From contig NZ_JAGKJJ010000007.1 of NCBI RefSeq assembly GCF_020329505.1, positions 1 to 64,000 on the forward strand: DNA of 64,000 bases, given 5' to 3'. A program made the position numbers and the translations under genes. Of the stretch, positions 53,261-63,730 are shown in pieces. A model generated the notes under the pieces. It ran no database searches and was not told the DNA's origin. It saw nothing but the letters and a program-made list of their open reading frames with translations. Origin of the DNA: Bradyrhizobium semiaridum (lineage in GTDB: Bacteria > Pseudomonadota > Alphaproteobacteria > Rhizobiales > Xanthobacteraceae). Position 1 is the first letter of the stretch, and each line of letters begins with the position of its first letter.

Positions 53261-53343
53261 GTCATTGCGAGGAGCGAAGCGACGAAGCAATCCATCTATC
53301 CCCGCGCGGGAGAATGGATTGCTTCGCTTCGCTCGCAATGACG
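53261..53343. repeat. Dispersed palindromic repeat (GTCATTGC family), copy 2
   Basis: Outer arms GTCATTGCGAG and CTCGCAATGAC, inner arms CGAAGCAATCCAT and ATGGATTGCTTCG, form a long near-perfect inverted repeat with an 18-base centre. It lies between convergent purD and the acyl-CoA dehydrogenase gene. Same family as 28888-28972. Confidence 0.92.
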
Positions 53344-53348
53344 ACAAA

Positions 53349-54581
53349 CTAGAGCAAATCTCCGCCCGCGGCCGACGCCGTGGTGCCGTGTTCGCGGAAC
53401 GCCTTGATGACGTTCTTGCCGATCTTCCACTTGTGCACCTCGTCGGGGCCGTCGACCAGACGCTGCGAGCGCACCTGGGTGTACCATTTGGCGAGCGGCG
53501 TATCCTGGCTGAAGCCGAGCGCGCCGTGCAGCTGGATCGCGGTGTCGATCACCTTGTGCACCATGTGCGCATGGAAGATTTTTGCGATCGAGTTCTCCTG
53601 GCGGATATCGAGGCCCTTCTCGGCCTTGTAGGCGATATGGAGCAACATCAATCGGCCGATATAGAGCTCGCTGGCGCAGTCGGCGAGCATGAACTGCACC
53701 GCCTGGCGGTCGGCCAGGAGCTGGCCGAAGGTCGAGCGCTTGGTGACATGGGCGACCGCCATGTCGAGCGCGCGCTGCGCCTTGGCGACGTTGTGCATGC
53801 CGTGGCGCAGCCGGCCGTAGGCGAGGCGGTGCTGGCCCATGTTGAAGCCGTTGCCTTCGCCGCCGAGCAGATTGTCGGCCGGCACCTTTAGATCCTTGAT
53901 CTCGATCTCGGAATGGCCGCCATGGATCACGTCGTCATGCGGGCCCTCGATCGCCATGTTGGCGACGTTGCGCTTGATCCTGTAGCCGGGGTTCGGCAGC
54001 TCGACGATGAAGGTCGAATACTGCTTGTGACGCGGCGCGTTCGGATCGGTCTTGGCCATCACCAGCGCGAGATCGGCGACGCTAGCCGATGACGAGAACC
54101 ATTTCTCGCCGTTGAGGATGTAGTTCTCGTTGCCGTCCTTCACCGCCGTGGTCTGCATGCCGGTGGCGTCGGCGCCGGCGGCTTTTTCCGTCATCGAGAA
54201 GCAGATGCGCTTCTCGCCGTTCAAGAGCGGCTTGAGGAACTTCTCCTTCTGGTACTCGGTGCCGTGCGCGAGGATCGTCATCATCGAGGCGTCGTCGGGC
54301 CCCTGCGTGTTCAGCGCCAGCGCGCCGAGCATGCTTTCGCCGAGCTCCATCTGCACCAGCGCATTCGCCAGCGGGCCGAGCCCCATGCCGCCATATTCCT
54401 TCGGCACGAACGGGCACCACAGGCCCTGCGCGCGCGCCTTCTTCCGCAAGGGGCCGAGCACCTCTGGAAGCGGCTTGGTATCCAGTTCCTTTTCAGCGGG
54501 AATGCACTCGTCGTGGACGAATTTGCGGACCTTCTCGCGGATCGCCTTGGCCTCGGCCGGAATCTCGAAATCGATCGACAT
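53349..54581 (-). CDS. Acyl-CoA dehydrogenase family protein
   Basis: 410 residues from the ATG at 54581 (GAGGAAG upstream). The acyl-CoA dehydrogenase order is complete: PKEYGGMGLGPLANALV, ICFSMTEKAAGADATGMQT (FAD/substrate loop), NGEKWFSSSASVADLALVMAKTD (landmark NGEKWFSS), GQHRLAYGRLRHGMHNVAKA and IQLHGALGFSQDTPLAKWY at the end. FAD-dependent alpha,beta-desaturation of an acyl-CoA, with electrons to ETF. Chain specificity is not decided. A frame extending to 55541 is only read-through of upstream antisense sequence. Confidence 0.93.
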   Translation of the reverse strand: MSIDFEIPAEAKAIREKVRKFVHDECIPAEKELDTKPLPEVLGPLRKKARAQGLWCPFVPKEYGGMGLGPLANALVQMELGESMLGALALNTQGPDDASMMTILAHGTEYQKEKFLKPLLNGEKRICFSMTEKAAGADATGMQTTAVKDGNENYILNGEKWFSSSASVADLALVMAKTDPNAPRHKQYSTFIVELPNPGYRIKRNVANMAIEGPHDDVIHGGHSEIEIKDLKVPADNLLGGEGNGFNMGQHRLAYGRLRHGMHNVAKAQRALDMAVAHVTKRSTFGQLLADRQAVQFMLADCASELYIGRLMLLHIAYKAEKGLDIRQENSIAKIFHAHMVHKVIDTAIQLHGALGFSQDTPLAKWYTQVRSQRLVDGPDEVHKWKIGKNVIKAFREHGTTASAAGGDLL

Positions 54582-54701
54582 GGCACTTCCTCGTTTGCTG
54601 TTGTTGTTGCTTGAACCTGGGGATGGCATAAACCTCGCCTGCGCCAGCGGCAACGCCGAACAAAGTTTGAAGCAGGGCGCGCGACAGGGAAGGAGCCATC
54701 G

Positions 54702-55607
54702 ATGCCTGACCTCGCCGATCTTTTTCCCGGCTATGCCTCGGAATGGGTCAACACCTCGCAGGGCCGCATCTTCGCCCGTGTCGGCGGCAAGGGCCCGCCG
54801 CTGCTGTTGCTGCACGGCTTCTCCTCGACGCACGTGATGTGGCACACGGTGGCGCCGAAGCTCGACGACGCCTTCACGCTGATCATTCCCGACCTGCCGG
54901 GCTATGGCTGGTCCGATATGCCCGACAGCGACGCGAACCACACGCCCTACACCAAGCGCGCCTGGGCGAAGACCATGATCGAGGTGATGGAGCGGCTCGG
55001 CCATGTGCATTTCGCGCTCGGCGGCCATGATCGCGGCGGCCGCGTGTCGTACCGGCTCGCGCTCGATCATCCCGGCCGGCTGTCGAAGCTCGCGGTGCTC
55101 GATATCGCGCCGACCTATGACTACTGGCAGAAGCTGAACCGGCTGTCGGCGCTGAAGATCTACCATTGGGCATTCTTGGCGCAGCCCGCGCCGTTGCCGG
55201 AGACGCTGATCTCCGGGCAGGGCGAGTTCTTCCTGAGAGAGAAGATGGCAAGCCAGACCAAGAGCGGCACGCTGGATGCGATCGATCCGCGCGCGCTGGA
55301 GCATTACCTCGCGCCGTTCCGCGATCCCGCGCGCATCCACGCGATGTGCGAGGATTATCGCGCCGGCGCCTACGCCGATTACGAGATCGACAAGGCTGAC
55401 GTCGACGCCGGCAACAAGATCACGATCCCGATGCTGGCACTGTGGGGCGACGCCGGCGTGGCGAGCGCCGCGACGACACCGCTCGACACGTGGAAGAAAT
55501 GGGCGACCAATGTCAGCGGCGCGCCGGTGGATTCGGGGCACTTCCTCCCGGAGGAAGCGCCGGATGCGACGGCGAAATTGCTGCGAGAGTTTTTCCTTGC
55601 GGGGTAG
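54702..55607 (+). CDS. Haloacetate (fluoroacetate-type) dehalogenase, alpha/beta hydrolase fold
   Basis: 301 residues. The nucleophile is Asp110 in [17 protein letters not shown], not Ser, with Arg111 and Arg114 as carboxylate clamp, Asp134 as the acid, His155-Trp156 (KIYHWAF) and Tyr219 (MCEDYRAG) for the halide pocket, Phe40 (LLLHGFSS), and His280 ([11 protein letters not shown]). These numbers are the same as those I recall for the structurally studied R. palustris enzyme RPA1163. It hydrolyses the C-F or C-Cl bond of haloacetates to glycolate. The glycolate product could feed glcDEF elsewhere in the window. Confidence 0.92.
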   Translation: MPDLADLFPGYASEWVNTSQGRIFARVGGKGPPLLLLHGFSSTHVMWHTVAPKLDDAFTLIIPDLPGYGWSDMPDSDANHTPYTKRAWAKTMIEVMERLGHVHFALGGHDRGGRVSYRLALDHPGRLSKLAVLDIAPTYDYWQKLNRLSALKIYHWAFLAQPAPLPETLISGQGEFFLREKMASQTKSGTLDAIDPRALEHYLAPFRDPARIHAMCEDYRAGAYADYEIDKADVDAGNKITIPMLALWGDAGVASAATTPLDTWKKWATNVSGAPVDSGHFLPEEAPDATAKLLREFFLAG

Positions 55608-55630
55608 CTCATAGCTCCATCTCCCGCACC

Positions 55631-55763
55631 GTCATCCTGAGGTGCTCGCCTCTTTCGGCGAGCCTCGAAGGATGCACGGCCCGGCTGGTGGCCGTCGACC
55701 CTTGGAGGCTCGCAAGGGCTCGTACCTCCAGCGACAAAGGCGAAGCCTTTGCGCGGGGGTGAC
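55631..55763. repeat. Dispersed GTCATCCTGAGGTGCTCG repeat
   Basis: Starts GTCATCCTGAGGTGCTCGCC and ends GCGGGGGTGAC, with internal hairpins CTCGCCTCTTTCGGCGAG and CAAAGGCGAAGCCTTTG. Another common intergenic family of this genus, after the dehalogenase gene. Confidence 0.7.
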
Positions 55764-55794
55764 GGGGAGTTGCTGCGCGGTGAATTTGTAGATG

Positions 55795-55852
55795 CGGATG
55801 AGCAAAGCGATATCCGGGATCGGCGTCCCCCCGATATCGCTTCGCTCATCCG
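55795..55852. repeat. Inverted repeat CGGATGAGC...GCTCATCCG
   Basis: CGGATGAGCaAAGCGATATC and GATATCGCTtcGCTCATCCG pair over some 18 bases, making a long hairpin 10 bases from the tadA stop. With 55631-55763 it fills the gap between convergent genes; no gene is seen there. Confidence 0.8.
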
Positions 55853-55862
55853 GGCGACAGCC

Positions 55863-56309
55863 TCACCGCCGCTCCCTGAAGAACTCGCGCAATAGCCGCG
55901 CGGCCTCAGTCTCGCCGACCGCGCCATACACTTCCGGCACGTGGTGGCAGGTCGGCTGGGCGAAGAAGCGCACGCCGGACTCGACCGCGCCGCCCTTAGG
56001 GTCGGCGGCGCCGTAATAGAGCCGGCGGATGCGGGCGAAGGAGATCGCGCCGGCGCACATGGTGCAGGGCTCCAGCGTGACATAGAGGTCGCAATCGACC
56101 AGCCGCTCGGTGCCGATGGCCTCCGCCGCCTGCCGGATCGCCAGGATTTCCGCGTGCGCGGTCGGGTCGCGGTCGGTCAGGGTGCGGTTAGCGGCGGTGG
56201 CGATCACCTCGTAGCCGCGCACAATCACGCATCCGATCGGAACTTCGCCCGATTTTCCGGCATTTTCGGCGGTTTTCAGCGCCAAATCCATGAAAGAAGG
56301 GGCTGACAT
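55863..56309 (-). CDS. tadA: tRNA-specific adenosine deaminase
   Basis: 148 residues from the ATG at 56309 (56321 is an in-frame alternative). Zinc-binding deaminase motifs: DPTAHAEILAIRQA with the catalytic Glu and VTLEPCTMCAGAISFARI with both Cys. GEVPIGCVIV and YYGAADPKGGAVESG agree with TadA. It converts the wobble A34 of tRNA-Arg(ACG) to inosine and is normally essential. The start codons have weak ribosome sites. Confidence 0.94.
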   Translation of the reverse strand: MSAPSFMDLALKTAENAGKSGEVPIGCVIVRGYEVIATAANRTLTDRDPTAHAEILAIRQAAEAIGTERLVDCDLYVTLEPCTMCAGAISFARIRRLYYGAADPKGGAVESGVRFFAQPTCHHVPEVYGAVGETEAARLLREFFRERR

Positions 56310-56450
56310 GCCTCGTATCATCGCAAGAAACCTGCTAGTAGCGTCGCCTTCAGCACGAGTGGATGCCGGTCTTGTACCAGTCGCGCCTCACATGGCGCGC
56401 GCCTCGCCGGTTGCCCTGCACCTCAATTGAACGCCCAGGCGAGAACATTC

Positions 56451-58472
<2,022 letters not shown>

Positions 58473-58478
58473 CTGACG

Positions 58479-59033
58479 ATGCGTGTCGTCGGGGGCAGGC
58501 TGAAGGGCCGTAATCTCGCGTCGCCATCGGGACGCGAGATCCGGCCGACCGCGGATCGCTTACGCGAGTCCGTGTTCAACATCCTGATTCATGCCTACGA
58601 CAATCCGATTCTGGACGCGCGGGTGCTCGACCTGTTCGCCGGCACCGGCGCGCTCGGCATCGAGGCGGTCTCTCGCGGTGCGAGGTTCACGCTGTTCGTC
58701 GACAATGGCGCCGAGGCGCGGGCGCTGCTCCGAAACAATGTCGAGTCGCTCGGGCTCGGCGGCGTGACAAAAGTCTATCGCCGCGATGCCACAGATCTCG
58801 GCCCCGCGCATCCTGTCGAGCCGTTTTCGCTGGTGTTCCTCGATCCGCCCTATGGCAAGGGTCTCGCCGGCAAGGCCCTCGTCTCGCTGCGCGACGGCGG
58901 CTGGCTGACGCCGGGCGCGCTGCTGGTGGTGGAGGAGGCGAAAGCTGCGGCGTTCACAGCGCCCGAGGGATTCGAGGAGCTCGAGCGCCGCACGTATGAC
59001 GACACGGAGTTCGTGTTTCTGCGCAGCGCGTGA
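58479..59033 (+). CDS. rsmD: 16S rRNA (guanine-966-N2)-methyltransferase RsmD
   Basis: 184 residues. MRVVGGRLKGRNLASPSG and IRPTADRLRESVFNIL are the RsmD start, VLDLFAGTGALGIEAVSRGA is the SAM motif, and FLDPPYGKGL is the amino-methyltransferase motif IV (DPPY). It methylates G966 in the 30S subunit. It starts 6 bases after the pseudouridine synthase stop, forming an rRNA-modification operon. Confidence 0.95.
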   Translation: MRVVGGRLKGRNLASPSGREIRPTADRLRESVFNILIHAYDNPILDARVLDLFAGTGALGIEAVSRGARFTLFVDNGAEARALLRNNVESLGLGGVTKVYRRDATDLGPAHPVEPFSLVFLDPPYGKGLAGKALVSLRDGGWLTPGALLVVEEAKAAAFTAPEGFEELERRTYDDTEFVFLRSA

Positions 59034-59052
59034 GGCCGCACCAAATTCCGCC

Positions 59053-59127
59053 GTTATCGCCCGGCTCGACCGGGCGATCCAGTATCCCAGAGACGGTTGT
59101 GATTGAGCCGACAGGCTGGGCGATGAC
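59053..59127. repeat. Dispersed GTTATCGCCCGG...GGGCGATGAC repeat
   Basis: Relative of 30776-30884: left GTTATCGCCCGGCTCGACCG, right GGCTGGGCGATGAC, read on the minus strand as GTCATCGCCCAGCC. It is between the convergent rsmD and mutL genes. Confidence 0.65.
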
Positions 59128-59143
59128 AGCTGAATTCCCGGCG

Positions 59144-60964
59144 CTACCTTCGCCCGAACAGCTTCTCGATATCGCTCAGCTTCAATTCCACATAGGTCGG
59201 GCGGCCGTGGTTGCACTGGCCGGAGTTCGGGGTGTCTTCCATCTCGCGCAAGAGCGCGTTCATCTCTTCCGCCTTGAGGCGTCTGCCGGCGCGCACTGAG
59301 CCGTGGCAGGCCATGGTGGCGGCGACGTGCATCAGACGGCGCTCCAGCGGCAGCGCCTCGTCCCACTCCGCCATGTGTTCGGCGAGATCGCGCAGCAACC
59401 CGGCGGCGTTGGCCTTGCCGAGCAGCGACGGCGTCTCGCGCACCGCGACGGCGCCGGGGCCGAAGGAATCGATCGCCAGTCCGAACGAGGCCAGCTCCAT
59501 GGAACGATCGAGCAGCTTCTCGACGGTGGCTTCGTCGAGCTCGACGATCTCGGGGATCAACAGGATCTGCCGCTGCACGCCGTTCTTCGCCAGCGAGGCC
59601 TTCAGCTTCTCATAGACGATGCGCTCATGCGCGGCGTGCTGGTCCACCACGATCAGTCCGTCGCGGGTCTGCGAGACGATGTAGGTCTCGTGGATCTGGG
59701 TGCGCGCGGCGCCGAGCGGGCGGTCGAGCATGTCGGCGCTCGGCGCCGCCTCGAAGCGCACATCGGCGGTCGGCGCGCCGACATCGAACGCGGCCTGTCC
59801 GGGCTCGGCGAAGGCGGCCGGGTCCGCGCCATCGAACGAACGCACCGGGTTGACCGGATAGGTCGGCGAGCTGCGCCAGTCCCAATTGCCGGGGCGCGGC
59901 GGCGGCGTGAAGGCGGGGCGGAAGGCCGACAGCGCGGCGCCGTCGGCGGCGTTGGCCGCAGTGCGCTTGCCTTCGCGCGCCAGGCCCTCCTTCAGCGCAT
60001 GCACGATCAGCGCCCGCACCAGCCCGGCGTTGCGGAAGCGCACCTCGGTCTTGGCCGGGTGCACGTTGGCGTCGACCTCCTGCGGCGGGCAGGTGACGAA
60101 CAGCGCCACGACCGGATGGCGGTCGCGCGGCAGATAGTCGGAATAGGCGGCGCGCACCGCGCCCAGGATCAGCTTGTCGCGCACCGGGCGGCCGTTGACG
60201 AACAGATACTGCCCGAGCGCATTGGCGCGGGTCAGCGACGGCGCGGCGGCAAAGCCCTCGACCGTGACGCCTTCGCGCTCGGCGCGGACGTCGATGGCGC
60301 AGGCGCGGAAGTCGGCGCCGAGAATGTCGCCGAGCCGCGTCAGTCTTCCGGCGGCGCCGGGCAGCGCCGCGGCCCAGGTTACCGGCGCACGCTCCTCGCC
60401 GGCCAGCGAGAAGGCGATGTCGGGCCGCGCCATCGCAAGCCGCCGCACCACCTCGCGGATCGCTTCCGCCTCGGTGCGGTCGGTCTTGAGGAATTTCAGC
60501 CGCGCCGGCGTCGCGTAAAAGAGGTCGTTGACCTCGACGCGGGTGCCTTGGCCGAGCGCCGCCGGCATCACGTCCGATTTCTCGCCGCCTTCGACTGACA
60601 GCGACCAGGCATGCGGCTCGCTGGCATGGCGCGTGGTGATGCCGAGCTTCGCCACCGCGCCGATCGACGGCAGCGCCTCGCCGCGAAACCCGAGGGTCCG
60701 GATGCGCAGCAGGTCCTCGTCGTCGAGCTTTGAGGTGGCGTGGCGGTCGACCGCAAGCGACAGGTCGGCATGGGTCATGCCGCTGCCGTCGTCGGTGATG
60801 CCGATCCGGCGGCGGCCGCCGCCATCGGTGAAGACGTCGATCCGGCTGGCGCCGGCGTCGATCGCGTTCTCGACCAGTTCCTTGACCACGCTCGCCGGGC
60901 GTTCGACCACCTCGCCGGCGGCGATGCGGTTGACGACCTGTTCGGGAAGCTGGCGGACGGGCAT
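59144..60964 (-). CDS. mutL: DNA mismatch repair protein MutL (endonuclease type)
   Basis: 606 residues. The GHKL ATPase has VVKELVENAIDAGASRI, GITDDGSGM and IRTLGFRGEALPSIGAVA. The C-terminal dimerisation domain carries the metal-binding endonuclease motif DQHAAHERIVYEKL, ATMACHGSVRAG and QCNHGRPTYVEL, where CNHGRP replaces the more usual CPHGRP. It therefore nicks DNA itself, as in bacteria without MutH. A Pro-rich linker of about 100 residues joins the halves. Confidence 0.96.
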   Translation of the reverse strand: MPVRQLPEQVVNRIAAGEVVERPASVVKELVENAIDAGASRIDVFTDGGGRRRIGITDDGSGMTHADLSLAVDRHATSKLDDEDLLRIRTLGFRGEALPSIGAVAKLGITTRHASEPHAWSLSVEGGEKSDVMPAALGQGTRVEVNDLFYATPARLKFLKTDRTEAEAIREVVRRLAMARPDIAFSLAGEERAPVTWAAALPGAAGRLTRLGDILGADFRACAIDVRAEREGVTVEGFAAAPSLTRANALGQYLFVNGRPVRDKLILGAVRAAYSDYLPRDRHPVVALFVTCPPQEVDANVHPAKTEVRFRNAGLVRALIVHALKEGLAREGKRTAANAADGAALSAFRPAFTPPPRPGNWDWRSSPTYPVNPVRSFDGADPAAFAEPGQAAFDVGAPTADVRFEAAPSADMLDRPLGAARTQIHETYIVSQTRDGLIVVDQHAAHERIVYEKLKASLAKNGVQRQILLIPEIVELDEATVEKLLDRSMELASFGLAIDSFGPGAVAVRETPSLLGKANAAGLLRDLAEHMAEWDEALPLERRLMHVAATMACHGSVRAGRRLKAEEMNALLREMEDTPNSGQCNHGRPTYVELKLSDIEKLFGRR

Positions 60965-61180
60965 GGCAGGCGTTCAGGTTCGATTCGAGAAGTGCCCCAT
61001 TCTAGAGGGCCACGCCGGCAAATGCATGGGGCGGCACGCCTCAGCTGGGGATGATTGGGGCCTATCGCCTTGAGGAGGCTCATCTTCACCCCGCTCGGGC
61101 TACGCCCTACGTGGCGATTGTGAGGGCCCGCGCGCGGGTATATCGTTTAGAAAAATTATAAATCCCGCCGGAGGACCGCC

Positions 61181-61489
61181 ATGTGCCACCTGTTCGCGCA
61201 CCAGCCGCAACGCAACTATGAATCGCAGACCCGATCGCTGCGGATCGGCGGGCACTGCACCTCGATCCGGCTGGAAATGTCGTTCTGGGACACGCTGGAG
61301 GAGATCGCTGCGAAGGAGGGCATGAGCCTCGCCAAGTTCCTCACCACGCTGCATGACGAGGTCCTCGACCATCATGGCGAGGTCAACAATTTCGCCTCGC
61401 TGCTGCGCTGCTGCTGCCTGATCTACCGTTCGCAGAGCACGACCGCTACCGTGTTCCCGCGCGAGGCGATCCTCGACGCGGCCGAATAG
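61181..61489 (+). CDS. Ribbon-helix-helix domain protein
   Basis: 102 residues with a strong GGAGGACC site. The beta strand TRSLRIGGHCTSIRLEMSFW and helices DTLEEIAAKEGMSLAKFLTTLHDEV give the RHH_4-type fold. NFASLLRCCCLIYRSQ at the end has three consecutive cysteines, which is unusual. It is probably a small DNA-binding regulator; the target is unknown. Followed by a strong terminator. Confidence 0.85.
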   Translation: MCHLFAHQPQRNYESQTRSLRIGGHCTSIRLEMSFWDTLEEIAAKEGMSLAKFLTTLHDEVLDHHGEVNNFASLLRCCCLIYRSQSTTATVFPREAILDAAE

Positions 61490-61509
61490 CGAACCCGATA
61501 TCGCAGACA

Positions 61510-61544
61510 AAAGCGGCTCCGTCCGGTCGGGACGGAGCCGCTTT
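61510..61544. terminator. Strong terminator between the RHH gene and the GMC oxidoreductase gene
   Basis: AAAGCGGCTCCGTCC (61510-61524) pairs over 15 bases with GGACGGAGCCGCTTT (61530-61544). The A and T runs at the two ends allow termination in both directions. Confidence 0.92.
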
Positions 61545-61563
61545 CATGTTTGACCCGCGCGTT

Positions 61564-63132
61564 TCAGATCTCCTTGCGCTGCATCGCGCCGGCGATGTGG
61601 TCGGCCTGGCGGATCGCCAGCGACACGATGGTCAGCGTCGGATTGCAGGCCGCGCCCGAGGTGAACTGGCTGCCGTCCGAAATGAACAGGTTCTTGATGT
61701 CATGGGTCTGGCCGAACTTGTTGCAGACGCCGTCGCGCGGCTTCTCACTCATCCGGTTGGTGCCCATGTTGTGCGTGCTCGGATAGGGCGGCGTCGGATA
61801 GGTCACGGTGGCGCCGACCGCCTCATAGACCGCTGCGCCCTGCTTGTAGGCGTGATCGCGCATCGCGACGTCGTTCGGGTGATCGTCGAAATGCACGCTC
61901 GCCACCGGCATGCCGAACTTGTCCTTGATCTTCGGGTCGAGCGTGACGCGGTTGGTTTCCTGCGGCATGTCCTCGCCGACCAGCCACATGCCGGCCATCC
62001 GCGGATAGCCCTCCATCGCTGACGTGAAGGAGCGGCCCCAGGCGCCGGGATTGAGGAACGCCGCCATGAACGGCAGACCGAGCGACAGCGTCTCCATCTC
62101 GTAGCCGCCGACGAAGCCGCGCTTCGGATCGTTCCTGGCCTCGTCGCGGATGATGCCGGCCATGGTGGTGCCGCGATACATGTGCACCGATTTCTCGAAC
62201 GTCGCATAGACGCTGCCGGTCATGTGCCGCATGTAGTTGCGGCCGACCTGGCCGGACGAGTTGGCGAGCCCGTCCGGGAACATGCTGGAGGCGCTGTTGA
62301 GCAACAGCCGCGGGCTCTCGATCGAGTTGCCGGCGACCGCGACCACGCGGGCCTTCTGGCGCTGCATCGCGCCTGACGCGTCGGCATAGACCACGCCGGT
62401 GACCTTGCCGGATTGGTCATGCTCGATCTTGATCACCATGCTGCCGGGCCTCACCTCGAGATTGCCGGTGGCTTCGCCCTTCGGAATCTCGGTGTACAGC
62501 GTCGACCATTTGGCGCCCGACTTGCAGCCCTGGAAGCAGAAGCCGATCTGCTGGCAGGAGCCGCGCCCGTCGCGCGGCTCGCTGTTGATCGCCATCCGCC
62601 CGGTGTGCACCTCCTTATAGCCGAGCTTCCTGGCACCGGCTTCCATGACCTTGAAGTTGTTGTTGCCGGGCAGGCCGGGAATGCCGTTGGTGCGGGTGAC
62701 GCCCATCTTGTCCTCGGCCTTGGCGTACCACGGCTCCATCTCGGCGAGCGTGATCGGCCAGTCGATCAGATTGGCGCCGGGGATGCCGCCATAGGCCGAC
62801 TTGATCTTGAACTCGTGCTCGTCGAAGCGCAGCGAGGCGCCGGCCCAGTGCACCGTGGAGCCGCCGACTGCCTTGACGATCCATGCCGGAACGCTCGGGA
62901 AGTCGTGGGCGACGCGCCAGCTTCCCGACGTGGTGCGCATGTCCGACCAGGCGAGCTGGCTGAAGCTGTCCCACTCATCGTTGATGAAGTCCTGGTTCTC
63001 GATGCGCGGGCCGGCTTCCAGGATCACGACCTTGACGCCCTTCTGCGCCAGCTCATTGCCGAGCGTTCCGCCGCCGGCGCCCGAGCCGACGATGACGACA
63101 ACGCCGCTGTCATTCAGATCGAATTTTGCCAT
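61564..63132 (-). CDS. GMC-family FAD oxidoreductase (gluconate 2-dehydrogenase large-subunit-like)
   Basis: 522 residues. The N-terminal FAD motif is VVIVGSGAGGGTLGNELAQKG followed by VVILEAGPR; AVGGSTVHWAGASLRF, NSEPRDGRGSCQQIG and AVAGNSIESPRLLLNSAS are GMC landmarks. The C-terminal SDGSQFTSGAACNPTLTI is the family ending. With a Tat-exported small subunit 18 bases upstream, it resembles periplasmic sugar-acid dehydrogenases (gluconate 2-dehydrogenase), which lack their own export signal and ride along with the small subunit. No cytochrome subunit follows. Confidence 0.9.
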   Translation of the reverse strand: MAKFDLNDSGVVVIVGSGAGGGTLGNELAQKGVKVVILEAGPRIENQDFINDEWDSFSQLAWSDMRTTSGSWRVAHDFPSVPAWIVKAVGGSTVHWAGASLRFDEHEFKIKSAYGGIPGANLIDWPITLAEMEPWYAKAEDKMGVTRTNGIPGLPGNNNFKVMEAGARKLGYKEVHTGRMAINSEPRDGRGSCQQIGFCFQGCKSGAKWSTLYTEIPKGEATGNLEVRPGSMVIKIEHDQSGKVTGVVYADASGAMQRQKARVVAVAGNSIESPRLLLNSASSMFPDGLANSSGQVGRNYMRHMTGSVYATFEKSVHMYRGTTMAGIIRDEARNDPKRGFVGGYEMETLSLGLPFMAAFLNPGAWGRSFTSAMEGYPRMAGMWLVGEDMPQETNRVTLDPKIKDKFGMPVASVHFDDHPNDVAMRDHAYKQGAAVYEAVGATVTYPTPPYPSTHNMGTNRMSEKPRDGVCNKFGQTHDIKNLFISDGSQFTSGAACNPTLTIVSLAIRQADHIAGAMQRKEI

Positions 63133-63150
63133 TGTTTCCTCCCGATCCGT

Positions 63151-63699
63151 TCAGGCCTTCGGCAGCCAATCGATGTCGGCAAAGCCGCGCTTGATGTAGC
63201 CGCCGTGCTCGGCGGAGGAGCCCTCGTAGCCGAACCGCGGCCACACCTCTTTCTGATTGTAGAGCGAGACGACGAGGTCGCCGCGGATCTTCTGGAAGAA
63301 CGCGCTCGGCTCGATCTTCTGCAGCAGCGCGACGCGATCGTTCTCCCAGGCGACCTGGACGTAAGGCACTTTGTGGCGGTCGTTGGCCTCCTGGTCGAGC
63401 CGCGCGACGCCGTCGCTGATCAGCGCCTTGAGCGCCGGATCCTTCGCCGCCTTGTCGTCCCACGGCTTGACCGCGGTGATGTAGTAGCTGTCGCCGAGGA
63501 AATCGTGCGGATAGATGTCGCGCGCCATCTTGAGCAGCGTCTTCATCTGGGCGGGCGACAGCGTCTTCGCGTCGTCGGCCCATGCATCGGTGATGCCGAG
63601 CCCGGTCGAGGTCGCGATCGCGACCGCCGGTGCGGTTGCGGCCGCGCCTTTGAGAAACATGCGCCGGTCATATTTGCTGCGTCGATCGATTTCTCTCAT
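63151..63699 (-). CDS. Gluconate 2-dehydrogenase subunit 3-family protein, Tat-exported
   Basis: 182 residues. The twin-arginine signal is KYDRRMFLKGAAATAPAVA, with RRMFLK in place of the SRRxFLK consensus, and cleavage near AWADD. The subunit 3 fold follows with LSPAQMKTLLKMARDIYPHD and LYNQKEVWPRFGYEGSSAE. It acts as small subunit and export carrier for the GMC flavoprotein encoded next. Lies in an operon after the VOC gene (31-base gap). Confidence 0.9.
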   Translation of the reverse strand: MREIDRRSKYDRRMFLKGAAATAPAVAIATSTGLGITDAWADDAKTLSPAQMKTLLKMARDIYPHDFLGDSYYITAVKPWDDKAAKDPALKALISDGVARLDQEANDRHKVPYVQVAWENDRVALLQKIEPSAFFQKIRGDLVVSLYNQKEVWPRFGYEGSSAEHGGYIKRGFADIDWLPKA

Positions 63700-63730
63700 G
63701 GGTTCCTCCGTAGATTGTTTTGTCGTTGAA

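Noticed and set aside
53349..55541. A 730-residue acyl-CoA dehydrogenase fusion
   Set aside because: The extra 320 residues are the antisense of the dehalogenase gene; the true ATG at 54581 has a good ribosome site and the normal family length.
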